Of a stretch of DNA of 64,000 nt, positions 33,100 through 41,400 are shown one piece after another; the first letter of the stretch is position 1, and each line of letters starts with the position of its first letter. This DNA comes from Salinilacustrithrix sp034522155 (GTDB lineage Bacteria; Actinomycetota; Acidimicrobiia; Acidimicrobiales; Salinilacustritrichaceae). A model generated the notes under the pieces. That model was not told the origin of the DNA. It saw only the letters and a program-made list of their open reading frames with translations, and searched no databases. Made by a program: the position numbers and the translations under genes. Where the stretch lies: the NCBI GenBank assembly GCA_034522155.1, contig JAXHLP010000005.1, positions 434,001 to 498,000 of the forward strand. Reading direction: 5' to 3'.

Positions 33100-34677
33100 A
33101 TGACGACGCATCCTCGGCTCACGGTGGTGCCCGTGGGCGTCGAGGACCGGGCCGAGATGGTCGCGGCGTTGCGCGGTCGTGCCCACGTCGTCGATCGTGG
33201 GGAGCTGGCGGCGTGCTCCCGAGAGGCGTTCGATCGTCGGATGGCCCACGACGAAGCCATCCTCGCCGATCTCGAGGAACGCCTCGCAGCCCTGGAGTCC
33301 AGCCGCGCTGCTGCCGAGCGCGTGCTCGCCGACCTGACCGACGAGCAGCACCGCACCCGGCGGGCCGCAGACTGGTGCGAGGAACAGCCCGAGCTCGATG
33401 AAGACGACACCGGTCGCCTCGCCAGCGCGGCGGAGGAGCTCGAGGAGCACAGCAGCGCGGTTCGCGACGCCAATCGCCGGCTCGAGCGCGTGCTCGAACA
33501 GCGCGCCGCCGCCGAGGCCGCCATCGAGGACGCTCGTGAGCATCTCGAGAGCCTCAAGGCCGCCGGGTTCGACGAGACCGGTGTCCGTCGCCAGATCGAA
33601 GCGGCTTCGCGTGAGCTCCGCGACGCGAGCGCCGACTACCAGGAACAGATGAAGGAGGTGGCCCGTCGCCAGGCGACGGTCGCCCGCCTCGAGGAGGCGC
33701 TCAACGTCGAGGTGTCCGCCGAGCCCGGCGAGAACCGGGACCAGCTGCAGAGCATGCGGGCGGCCATCGACGCCAAGCTCGCGGCGATCGACTCGGCCAC
33801 GACGGGCCCCGAGCCCACGGCCGAGGAGCTGGACGAGGCACGGGACGCGCTCCAGGCGTGTCAATCGGCCGCTGAGGCCGCCATGGAACGTCTCGGCGGT
33901 GCCCGGCAACGAGTCAGCGCGCTCGAGGACGAGCTCACCGTCCGCAGCGACGGGGAGACCAGCCAGGAAGCACGCTACGAAGCCGCGCTCGAGCTGGAGG
34001 CACAGGTCACCTCGGTCGAGAGCCGGCTCGGCGAGGCCGAGGTCGAGGCGCGGGCCGAGGTCGAGGAGGTCACCCGGGAGATGACCCGGGCCGAGCTCAG
34101 CTTGGATCACCTCCGCCAACGGATCCGCGAGCGTGGGCGCGATCTCGCGACATACGCGCGCCTCGTTCCCGAGGACGAGCGAACCGAGGTCGAATCCGAC
34201 CCCCTGCTCCACGTGGCGGAGATCGCCCGCGCGCTTCGAACCCACGCGGACGAGATGCAGCCGGACCGTGACGATGCCCTCGCCACGCTCGAGCGGGAAC
34301 GGACTGCCCACGAGGCGACACTGGGTGAGCTCGAACGGTGTCGAGCAGGTCTCGGCGTCGTGACCACCGCGGACCGCGTCGAGGCCCTGCGGTCGATCGG
34401 CGCCGACGCAGCCGGCCCCTTGGTCCTCGACGGCATCGTCCGCGGTGAAGACGGTGGCGGCGAGGGAGAGCTCTCCACGAGTGACCTCGATGTTGTCGAA
34501 CCGCCGTCACCACTGATCGTCCTGACCGACGACCCCGACGTCATCGGTTGGGGCATCGAGCTCTCTGCCGATCGCGGCGTCGTCGTCAGCCCCGCCGCGA
34601 TCCGCCCACCAGCCACTGATCGACCCACAGCTCTGGCCGTGCCCGACACGGCGGCCGGGCACCACTCGAACCGCTGA
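33100..34677 (+). CDS. long coiled-coil protein upstream of the conservon
   Basis: A 525-residue acidic protein with no family recognised. Residues about 50-430 are almost continuous coiled coil, rich in Glu, Ala, Arg and Leu (for example LEERLAALESSRAAAERVLA and LESLKAAGFDETGVRR), interrupted near 300 and 390. The C-terminal ~90 residues are a non-helical part ending in low complexity. No signal peptide or membrane helix is visible, so it is cytoplasmic and SMC/filament-like. It lies 24 bp before cvnA and is probably cotranscribed with it, suggesting a scaffold for the conservon. The start is uncertain: ATG 33100 is given, with GTG 33076 (AAGGGAG 4 bases upstream) and GTG 33061 also possible. 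Confidence 0.7.
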   Translation: MTTHPRLTVVPVGVEDRAEMVAALRGRAHVVDRGELAACSREAFDRRMAHDEAILADLEERLAALESSRAAAERVLADLTDEQHRTRRAADWCEEQPELDEDDTGRLASAAEELEEHSSAVRDANRRLERVLEQRAAAEAAIEDAREHLESLKAAGFDETGVRRQIEAASRELRDASADYQEQMKEVARRQATVARLEEALNVEVSAEPGENRDQLQSMRAAIDAKLAAIDSATTGPEPTAEELDEARDALQACQSAAEAAMERLGGARQRVSALEDELTVRSDGETSQEARYEAALELEAQVTSVESRLGEAEVEARAEVEEVTREMTRAELSLDHLRQRIRERGRDLATYARLVPEDERTEVESDPLLHVAEIARALRTHADEMQPDRDDALATLERERTAHEATLGELERCRAGLGVVTTADRVEALRSIGADAAGPLVLDGIVRGEDGGGEGELSTSDLDVVEPPSPLIVLTDDPDVIGWGIELSADRGVVVSPAAIRPPATDRPTALAVPDTAAGHHSNR

Positions 34678-34701
34678 CCCTGAGACGAAAAGGACCATCC
34701 C

Positions 34702-37098
34702 GTGAAGATCCGCATCAGAACGAAACTCGCGACAGCGCTCGCCGTCCCTCTGGTGGCCCTGGTGGCCATCAGCGGCTACGAGGCCGTCGAGGCGTCGAAC
34801 GAGGCCGACGAGGTGCGGTCAGAGACCGAGTTGGCCAGCGTCTCGATCGGCCCGAGCAGCCTCACGACCGAGCTGCAGAACGAGCGCAACTACACGGCGC
34901 TCGATCTCATCGGGCTGGCCGACTCGGCGACACTGGAAGTGAGCTCCGTGGCCGAGGCGCGCGAGCGCGTCGATGCCTCCATCGACGATCTGCGGCAGTT
35001 CCTCGACGGACGAGGCGACGTGATCAGCTCGGCGTTCGCCCCCGCCTTCGAGGTCCTCGGAGCCCAGCTCGAGGAGTCTCGAGCGACCTGGGACAACTAC
35101 GACGGTCCCAAGGACCTGTCGAACCAGCCGCTCGCCGACGAGGTCTTCGAGGACTACACGACGATGACGCAGGCGTTCTTCGATGTCACCCAGACGGTCG
35201 CGACCGAGATCGACGACAACTCGCTCCGCAACGGAAGCGAGATCGTCGACCAGTCCAACCGCCGCGGCGAGCTCCAAGCCCGGGTCACCCGTGCGATCGT
35301 GCTCGACACCCTCACCGAGGGCAACGAGGAGCAGCACCGGGCGGACGTCGCGGGCATGCAAGCCCAGATCGTTGCGATCGAGGAGCGGATCAACCAGCTG
35401 TCGGTCGGCCCCTACCGCGACGTCGCTGCCGAGACCCTCGGGCGGCCGTTCGAGGTGGAGGCGGTCGGGTACGTCGAGGACTACCTGGCGGGCGAAGAGG
35501 TCGACCTGAACGCACTCCTCGCTGCAGTCAGTGCCGGCGGCGCTGAGGACGTGTCGTCCTCGGCTGACATGGCCGCCGGCATCCTCGGTGACGAGGCCGA
35601 TCGGCTGACCGCTCAGGCCGACACGCGGGAGCAGCAGTTCCTGGCACTCGCCGGCGCAGTCGTCGCCCTGGCGATCCTCTTCAGTTGGCTCGTCAGCCGT
35701 TCCATCACCCGGCCGCTGCAGTCGCTGCGGACCCAGGCCGACCACATGGCCAAGGAGCGTCTGCCCAAGGCGTTGCGTGAGATCTCCGAGACCCCGATGG
35801 GCGAGGACGTCCGGGTCCCCGAGCTCGAACCGATCGCGGTCCGGACGCGAGATGAAGTGGGCGACGTCGTCGAGGTCTTGAACGACGTCCAGGACCGGAC
35901 TTTGAACCTCGCGGCCGACCAGGCGGTGCTGCGGAGAAACATCGCCGACTCGTTCGTGAACCTCGGCCGGCGGAACCAGAATCTCCTCGACCGCCAGCTC
36001 GAGTTCATCACCGAGCTCGAACAGTCCGAGACCGAACCCGAGGAGCTCGAGTCGCTCTTCCGGCTCGACCATCTCGCCACCCGCATGCGCCGCAACGCCG
36101 AGTCGCTCCTCGTGCTCGCCGGCGTCGAGGGCACGCGGCAGTGGTCGGCGCCGGTGAGCGTCGACGACGTGGTCCGGGCGGCTCTCGGTGAGGTCGAGGA
36201 CTACCAGCGCATCAGTGTCCGCCACCTCGACGAGGTATCGATCGCGGGCGAGGCCGCGGCCGGTGTGTCCCACGTCCTGGCCGAGCTCATGGAGAACGCG
36301 CTCCAGTTCTCGCCGCCGCACGTCGCCGTGGAGATCAAGGGTCGATCGAACCCTGACGGCTACCTGATCGCCATCGACGACGACGGCATCGGCATGACGC
36401 CCGAGAGCCTCGAGCAGGCGAACCGCCGGCTCTCGGGTGCGGAGTCCTACACGGTCGCTCCGTCCCGCTACCTGGGCCACTACGTGGCCGGGAACCTGGC
36501 CGAACGGCTCGGTGTCGGCGTGGCGCTCCAGGACAGCCCGGCCGGGGGCGTGACCGCCATCGTGCGTGTCCCGAAATCGCTGGTCGTCGATGCGGCCGGC
36601 GATCAGGAGCCGCCTCGCAACGAGGCGCCGGCTGCTGCGGCACCGCTCGACCAGGAGCCCGACGAGTTCGGTCTCGAGCCGACCTCGGCCACCGTCGTCC
36701 CCTGGGCCGACGAAGAATCGACGGGCCCGGCCGAGGCCCCTTCGACGCTGGACGAAGCGCTCGGACGTCCGACGCTCGACTCGATCGAGACCGTCGACGA
36801 CCTCAGCGTCGCCATGGAGCAGCCCCGCGAGGATGCGTCGCCGGATGCACTGCCCCGACGCGTTCCGGGCGCGCAGCGCCCGGACGAGGCGCCGACCGTC
36901 GCCCGACCGCCGGTCGATCGGACCGACGCCGGGCACGCCGACGCGGGCGGCGGGGAGGGCAGCCGACCCGGTGCACTCGGCTTCCTCTCCGGTTTCTCGG
37001 CTGCGTCCACGAGCGAGACCTCGTGGAACGGCGACGCCGATCACGACCCGTGGACCGACCACGACGACACCCACGCCACCGACCCGGAGGACCGATGA
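34702..37098 (+). CDS. cvnA: conservon sensor histidine-kinase-like protein CvnA with nitrate/nitrite-sensor-type domain
   Basis: A 798-residue membrane protein. There is an N-terminal transmembrane helix (about 10-26), an extracellular helical NIT-type sensor (about 30-310), a second transmembrane helix (about 313-333) and a HAMP-like region. A dimerisation helix carries His457 (RLDHLATRMRRN). The GHKL ATPase domain has an N-box ELMENALQFSPP near 527-538 and a G-box DDDGIGM. A long disordered, Pro/Asp-rich tail fills 620-798. CvnA proteins signal to the partner proteins CvnB, C and D encoded next; no response regulator is adjacent. GTG 34702 has AAAAGGA upstream. It overlaps cvnB by four bases. 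Confidence 0.9.
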   Translation: MKIRIRTKLATALAVPLVALVAISGYEAVEASNEADEVRSETELASVSIGPSSLTTELQNERNYTALDLIGLADSATLEVSSVAEARERVDASIDDLRQFLDGRGDVISSAFAPAFEVLGAQLEESRATWDNYDGPKDLSNQPLADEVFEDYTTMTQAFFDVTQTVATEIDDNSLRNGSEIVDQSNRRGELQARVTRAIVLDTLTEGNEEQHRADVAGMQAQIVAIEERINQLSVGPYRDVAAETLGRPFEVEAVGYVEDYLAGEEVDLNALLAAVSAGGAEDVSSSADMAAGILGDEADRLTAQADTREQQFLALAGAVVALAILFSWLVSRSITRPLQSLRTQADHMAKERLPKALREISETPMGEDVRVPELEPIAVRTRDEVGDVVEVLNDVQDRTLNLAADQAVLRRNIADSFVNLGRRNQNLLDRQLEFITELEQSETEPEELESLFRLDHLATRMRRNAESLLVLAGVEGTRQWSAPVSVDDVVRAALGEVEDYQRISVRHLDEVSIAGEAAAGVSHVLAELMENALQFSPPHVAVEIKGRSNPDGYLIAIDDDGIGMTPESLEQANRRLSGAESYTVAPSRYLGHYVAGNLAERLGVGVALQDSPAGGVTAIVRVPKSLVVDAAGDQEPPRNEAPAAAAPLDQEPDEFGLEPTSATVVPWADEESTGPAEAPSTLDEALGRPTLDSIETVDDLSVAMEQPREDASPDALPRRVPGAQRPDEAPTVARPPVDRTDAGHADAGGGEGSRPGALGFLSGFSAASTSETSWNGDADHDPWTDHDDTHATDPEDR

Positions 37099-37523
37099 CC
37101 ACCGCAACCCCCACCACGCCGCACGACTTCTCGTGGATGCTCGACAGCTTCGTCGAGCAGACCGCGGGCGTGACCGACGCCATCGCCGTGTCGAGCGACG
37201 GCCTGCTGATGGCGATGTCGAAGACGCTCGGCCGTGACGGCGCCGAGCAACTCGCCGCCATCGTGTCGGGCATCGTCAGCCTCGGGCAGGGCGCCGCCAC
37301 CTGCTTCGGCTTCGGCGGCCTCCAGCAGGTCATCATCGCCATGAACGGCGGCTATGCGTTCGTGTCCTCGATCTCCGACGGAAGCTGCCTCGGGGTCGTG
37401 GCCACCGCCAACTGTGACATCGGACAGGTCGGCTACCAGTGCGGCCTGCTCGTCGAGCGGGCCGGCCAGGTGCTCACGCCCGCGCTGGTCGAGGCCCTCC
37501 AACAGGAGTTGTTGCAATCATGA
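37095..37523 (+). CDS. cvnB: roadblock/LC7 domain protein CvnB
   Basis: A 142-residue single-domain roadblock/LC7 protein (DFSWMLDSFVEQTAGVTDAIAVSSDGLLMA, broken into its strand-helix pattern). Roadblock proteins bind small Ras-like GTPases and in conservons act with the CvnD GTPase. Length and strand order are normal. ATG 37095 overlaps the cvnA stop (ATGA); its stop overlaps cvnC. Typical four-gene order A-B-C-D is kept. Confidence 0.93.
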   Translation: MTTATPTTPHDFSWMLDSFVEQTAGVTDAIAVSSDGLLMAMSKTLGRDGAEQLAAIVSGIVSLGQGAATCFGFGGLQQVIIAMNGGYAFVSSISDGSCLGVVATANCDIGQVGYQCGLLVERAGQVLTPALVEALQQELLQS

Positions 37524-37867
37524 CCGAATCCGAACCATCGACTCACGAGGTCGTCCGGCCCTTCGTGATGACCGGCGGTCGGACCCGACCGCAACGACGC
37601 GACCTCCGCCTCGAGACCATGCTCTCGACCGCAGTTGGTGTCGGGCCCGACGGGTTGCGCCCCGAACAGCGTCAGCTGGTCGAGACGTGCCGCAAGCCGA
37701 TCTCGGTCGCCGAGGCCTCCAGCGAGTTGGGCTGGGTCGTCGGCGTCACCATGGTGATCGCCGCCGACCTGGTGGTCGACGGCGTGTTGGAACTCCACCA
37801 GACCGATCCGGTCGAGATCGAGCTGGATGCCTTGTCACGAATGATCGAACGGGTGCGTGCGCTATGA
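37520..37867 (+). CDS. cvnC: DUF742 protein CvnC
   Basis: A 115-residue DUF742 protein. It contains VRPFVMTGGRTRP and the family core LVETCRKPISVAEASSELG followed by VVGVTMVIAADLVVDGVLEL, a winged-helix-like fold. DUF742 proteins are the third member of actinobacterial conservons; the precise role is unknown, probably a regulatory partner for CvnB and CvnD. It overlaps cvnB and cvnD by four bases each (ATGA), indicating tight stoichiometric translation. Confidence 0.93.
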   Translation: MTESEPSTHEVVRPFVMTGGRTRPQRRDLRLETMLSTAVGVGPDGLRPEQRQLVETCRKPISVAEASSELGWVVGVTMVIAADLVVDGVLELHQTDPVEIELDALSRMIERVRAL

Positions 37868-38469
37868 AACGATGGAACCAGGAAGACGACCAGACCCCGA
37901 GCGGGACCCGACGGGTCACCTCGGTCAAGTTCGTGGTCTCCGGGGGCTTCGGCGCCGGGAAGACGACGTTCGTGGGCGCCATCTCCGAGGTGCCGCCGTT
38001 GCGCACCGAGGGTGCGATGACGTCGGTGGGCATGCCCGTCGACGCGCGCAAGGGCAGCGAGGACAAGACGACGACGACGGTGGCCATGGACTTCGGGCGC
38101 CTGACGGTCGACGAGTCGCTCGTCATGTACCTGTTCGGGACACCGGGTCAGGAGCGGTTCGGGTTCATGTGGGACAACATCACCACGGGCGCGCTCGGTG
38201 CGGTGGTCCTCGTCGACACGAACCGTCTCGACCAGAGCTTCCCGGCGGTGGACCACTTCGAGGGCAAGGGGATTCCGTTCGTCGTGGCGGTCAACCGCTT
38301 CGCCGATCGGCCGGCCCACCCGCTCGAGGACGTCCGGGCCGCGCTCGGTGTCTCGGACGGGGTGCCCGTGGTGGCCTGCGATGCACGCCAGACCGACTCG
38401 GCACGCGACGTGCTGCTGGCACTCCTCGAGTACCTTGCCGCGACCCGGTCGGCCGTAGTCGGCGTCTGA
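37864..38469 (+). CDS. cvnD: Ras-like GTPase CvnD
   Basis: A 201-residue small GTPase of the conservon type. P-loop GGFGAGKTT (27-35), switch II FGTPGQERF (91-99) and NRFAD in place of NKxD (from Asn144) are seen. CvnD switches between GTP and GDP states and is thought to relay the CvnA signal with CvnB and CvnC. Reported conservons affect development, antibiotic production or motility. It is the last gene of the unit and ends 1 bp before a hairpin at 38471-38494 that probably terminates it. Confidence 0.93.
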   Translation: MKRWNQEDDQTPSGTRRVTSVKFVVSGGFGAGKTTFVGAISEVPPLRTEGAMTSVGMPVDARKGSEDKTTTTVAMDFGRLTVDESLVMYLFGTPGQERFGFMWDNITTGALGAVVLVDTNRLDQSFPAVDHFEGKGIPFVVAVNRFADRPAHPLEDVRAALGVSDGVPVVACDARQTDSARDVLLALLEYLAATRSAVVGV

Positions 38470-38470
38470 C

Positions 38471-38494
38471 CGCTCTCGGCAATCGTCGAGAGCG
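38471..38494. terminator. hairpin between convergent cvnD and accA3
   Basis: CGCTCTCG, an 8-base loop and CGAGAGCG make a perfect 8-bp stem between two convergent genes. No strong T-tract follows on either side, so bidirectional termination is likely but not certain. Confidence 0.45.
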
Positions 38495-38509
38495 TGACCC
38501 CGTGGTCGT

Positions 38510-40276
38510 TCAGTCGATGGTGATGATGATGTCGCCGGAGCCGACCGAGGAGCCCTCCTCGACCTTGACCTCGGCGACGGTGCCGTCCTTGTCGGCGACG
38601 ATGTTGTTCTCCATCTTCATCGCCTCGAGCACGCAGAGGACCTGACCCTCGGTGACCTCGTCGCCGGCGGCGACGTTCACCTTGACGATGGTGCCCTGCA
38701 TCGGCACCGCGATCTGCCCCGAGCCCACGGTCGGTGCCGCGCCCGTGGTGCCGGCCTTGCGCTTGCGGGCCTTGGGCAGCGACGAGCCGCCGCCGCTCGC
38801 CGCGGCGCCGACCTGATCAGCGGGGATCCACATCTTCACGGCGAACTTCTTGCCGTTGACCTCGACGTCGACGCTGCGTTCGACCGTCTCCGCGGCGTCG
38901 ACGCCGACGTCGCCGGTGGACGCGCCGACGCCGGTCAGGTCCAGCGTGTCCTCGACCCACCGGGTCGAGTGCTCGCCGGCCGCGAAGTCGGGGTGCTCGA
39001 GGATCTTGATGTCGGCCGGGATGGTGGTGGCCACGCCCTCGATCACGAACTCGTCGAGCGCCCGGAGCATCCGGGCGATGGCCTTGTCGCGATCCAACGC
39101 CCAGACACAGAGCTTGCCGACGAGGTTGTCGTAGTACTGGCTGACCTCGTCGCCGGAGTCGTAGCCGCCGTCCCAGCGGACGCCGATGCCGTGGGGGGCG
39201 ACGAGGCGCGAGACCGGACCGGGGGAGGGGATGAACTTGCCCTCGGCCGGGTCCTCGGCGTTGACACGTACCTCGATGGCGTGGCCCCGGAGGTCGATGT
39301 CCTCCTGGGAGAACGACAACTTCTCGCCGGCGGCGACGCGAATCTGCTCGGCCACGAGGTCGATGCCCGACACCAGCTCGGTGACGGGATGCTCGACCTG
39401 GAGCCGGGTGTTCATCTCGAGGAAGTAGAACTCGCCGCCCTGGTAGAGGAATTCGACCGTGCCGGCGTTGACGTAGTTGCAGGCCTCGGCCACCCGGACG
39501 GCGGCCTCGCCCATCCGCTGGCGGATCTCGTCGGGGAAGTTCGGCGCCGGTGACTCCTCGACCAGCTTCTGGTGACGACGCTGGGCCGAGCAGTCGCGCT
39601 CGCCGATCCACACGCAGTTGCCGTGGGTGTCGGCGATGATCTGCATCTCCACGTGGCGGGGCCAGGTCAGGTAGCGCTCGACGTAGCACTCGTCGCGGCC
39701 GAAGCCCTTCAGTGCTTCGGACTGGGCCGATTCGAGCGCGCCATGGGCCTCGCCGGCCGAGTGGACGACGCGCATGCCCCGGCCACCGCCGCCGTAGGCG
39801 GCCTTGATGGCGATCGGCCAGCCGTGCGCCTCACCGAACTCCACGACTTCGTCGCCCGACTCCAGGAACTCCGTCGTCCCGGGCACACCGACGACATCGG
39901 CGGCTTCGGCCGCCTTGCGGCTCGACACCTTGTCGCCCATGATCTCGATGGCTTCCGGTGGCGGGCCGATGAAGGTGACGCCACGCTCGGTGATCGCCCG
40001 GGCGAAGTCGGTGTTCTCGGAGAAGAACCCGTAGCCGGGGTGCACGGCCTCGGCACCCGACCTCTCGATCACGTCGAGGATCGCGTCGGTGTTCAGATAC
40101 GACTCCGCCGCCGTCGTCCCTCCCAGGGCGTAGGCCTCATCGGCGAGGCGGACGTGGAGCGCGTCCCGGTCGAGGTCGGAGTAGATGGCCACGGACGTGA
40201 CCCCGAGCTCCTTGCAGGCTCGGATGACACGGACGGCGATCTCGCCGCGATTTGCGATCAGCACCTTGGAAAACAC
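38510..40276 (-). CDS. accA3: acyl-CoA carboxylase biotin carboxylase/BCCP subunit (AccA3-like)
   Basis: A 588-residue alpha subunit. It has an N-terminal biotin carboxylase (MFSKVLIANRGEIAVRVIRA; ATP-grasp with GGGGRGM; KLVEESPAP region; RLQVEHPVTE), a linker, and a C-terminal biotinyl domain with Lys554 in EAMKMENN. It carboxylates biotin with ATP and bicarbonate for acetyl- or propionyl-CoA carboxylation; the beta subunit is not in this window. Together with methylmalonyl-CoA mutase this fits propionyl-CoA assimilation. GTG 40276 is the start; it is divergent from birA, whose product attaches the biotin. Confidence 0.95.
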   Translation of the reverse strand: MFSKVLIANRGEIAVRVIRACKELGVTSVAIYSDLDRDALHVRLADEAYALGGTTAAESYLNTDAILDVIERSGAEAVHPGYGFFSENTDFARAITERGVTFIGPPPEAIEIMGDKVSSRKAAEAADVVGVPGTTEFLESGDEVVEFGEAHGWPIAIKAAYGGGGRGMRVVHSAGEAHGALESAQSEALKGFGRDECYVERYLTWPRHVEMQIIADTHGNCVWIGERDCSAQRRHQKLVEESPAPNFPDEIRQRMGEAAVRVAEACNYVNAGTVEFLYQGGEFYFLEMNTRLQVEHPVTELVSGIDLVAEQIRVAAGEKLSFSQEDIDLRGHAIEVRVNAEDPAEGKFIPSPGPVSRLVAPHGIGVRWDGGYDSGDEVSQYYDNLVGKLCVWALDRDKAIARMLRALDEFVIEGVATTIPADIKILEHPDFAAGEHSTRWVEDTLDLTGVGASTGDVGVDAAETVERSVDVEVNGKKFAVKMWIPADQVGAAASGGGSSLPKARKRKAGTTGAAPTVGSGQIAVPMQGTIVKVNVAAGDEVTEGQVLCVLEAMKMENNIVADKDGTVAEVKVEEGSSVGSGDIIITID

Positions 40277-40287
40277 TCCGTAGTGTT
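40272..40287. promoter_or_regulatory. palindromic overlapping promoters of accA3 and birA
   Basis: AACACT-CCGT-AGTGTT is a 16-bp palindrome in the 17-bp space between the two start codons. It places TAGTGT (40281-40286) 7 bases before birA and TAACAC (minus, 40288-40283) 6 bases before accA3. Both transcripts would be leaderless. The same palindrome could bind a regulator such as a biotin repressor, which is conjecture. Confidence 0.45.
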
Positions 40288-40293
40288 ATCGCG

Positions 40294-41136
40294 GTGAAGG
40301 GGCACGACGCCATCTCAGGGGTCGCGGGCTCGCGCTTCGGCGACGTCCGCCACGTCGCCGAGACCGAGTCGACCAACGCCGACGTGATGGCCCTTGCCCG
40401 TGAAGGGGCGCCCGAGGGCATCGTGGTCGTGGCCGATCACCAGACCGCCGGTCGGGGCCGCTCCGGTCGGACGTGGGCGGCGCCGCCGGGCGCGTCGCTG
40501 CTGTGCACCCTGCTGCTGCGCCCTCCCGCGCCAGTGGCACCGCTCGTCACGGTCGCGCTCGGACTCGCTGCATCCGAGGCCGTCGAGGCGGTCGCCGGCT
40601 TCTCGCCCGGCCTGAAGTGGCCGAACGACCTCGTCGTCGAGGCCGGCGACGGCTCCACCCGCAAGCTCGCCGGGATCCTCGCCGAGGCCGAGTGGCCCGC
40701 GGGCTCCAACATCGCGGCCGGCTACCGCGAGCCCCGTCCCCACGAGCGGGCGACGGTCGCGGCGGGGATCGGGCTCAACGTCGACTGGCCCGACGACCTC
40801 CCCGACGAGCTGGCGGGCATCGCAGTCGCGGTCAACCACGTGGCCGGACGTCCCGTGGCGCGTGGCGAGGTCCTCGACGCGCTCCTCCGGCGCTTCGACC
40901 ACCACTACGCCAGCCTGGTGGCCGGCGGTCGTCACGAGGTCCTCGGTGCATGGCGTGCACGGTCGGCCACCTTGGGCCGTCGGGTCCGGGTCGACCTCGG
41001 TGCCGACGACGTCGTCGGCACCGCCGTGGACATCACCGAGGACGGGCACCTGCTCCTCGACGCGCTCGACGGCCGCCAACGGGTGCTGGCGGTCGGCGAC
41101 GTGATCCACCTGCGCCGGGACGAGACCGCTCTGTAG
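40294..41136 (+). CDS. birA: biotin-[acetyl-CoA carboxylase] ligase BirA, monofunctional
   Basis: A 280-residue biotin protein ligase. The catalytic core has the GRGRSGRTWAAPPGASL substrate loop, LKWPNDLVVE with the conserved Lys, and a C-terminal SH3-like domain (RRVRVDLGADDVVGTAV). No N-terminal helix-turn-helix is present, so it is a group I enzyme that does not repress transcription itself. It activates biotin to biotinyl-AMP and attaches it to carboxylases such as the divergent accA3 product. GTG 40294 is preferred to a TTG at 40252 because the latter overlaps accA3 and the -10 box lies between. Confidence 0.92.
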   Translation: MKGHDAISGVAGSRFGDVRHVAETESTNADVMALAREGAPEGIVVVADHQTAGRGRSGRTWAAPPGASLLCTLLLRPPAPVAPLVTVALGLAASEAVEAVAGFSPGLKWPNDLVVEAGDGSTRKLAGILAEAEWPAGSNIAAGYREPRPHERATVAAGIGLNVDWPDDLPDELAGIAVAVNHVAGRPVARGEVLDALLRRFDHHYASLVAGGRHEVLGAWRARSATLGRRVRVDLGADDVVGTAVDITEDGHLLLDALDGRQRVLAVGDVIHLRRDETAL

Positions 41137-41139
41137 TCG

Positions 41140-41400
41140 TCAGACGAGGAGCTCGATGCCCTGGTCGTCGTGCCAGAGCCCGAGCTCCAGCTGTTCGCCG
41201 GCGGCCCACGCGGCGATGGCTCCGAGGACGGCGCGCTCCTCGCGACGATCCGCTCCCTCCAGCAACTCGTCACCGGCGCCGAGCCACTCCGGATGCGTGC
41301 CCGGCAGGTGATCGAACCGGCACGATCCGCTCGAGCGGGGGGTGGACCAGTGGACGATGACGTGGTCGTCGTGGCGATCCGCCTCGACGTCGACGTTCAC
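41140..41400 (-). CDS. small uncharacterised protein coupled to pabC
   Basis: An 86-residue protein that starts with GTG overlapping the pabC stop by four bases (GTGA). It is acidic with several Trp and His residues (HDDHVIVHWSTP, WLGAGDELLEGADRR, AAWAAGEQLELGLWHDD). No family is recognised and no membrane segment is seen. The strong coupling and normal codon use suggest a genuine gene at the end of the pabB-pabC unit. It ends 3 bp from the convergent birA stop. Confidence 0.65.
   Translation of the reverse strand: MNVDVEADRHDDHVIVHWSTPRSSGSCRFDHLPGTHPEWLGAGDELLEGADRREERAVLGAIAAWAAGEQLELGLWHDDQGIELLV

Noticed and set aside
33045..33401. GTG 33045 with good AGGAG spacing as start of a small gene
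   Set aside because: The frame is Arg/Gly-rich and overlaps the coiled-coil gene; its product has no recognisable feature.
40252..40293. TTG 40252 as start of birA
   Set aside because: It would overlap accA3 and lie upstream of the -10 box; GTG 40294 starts the conserved ligase sequence.
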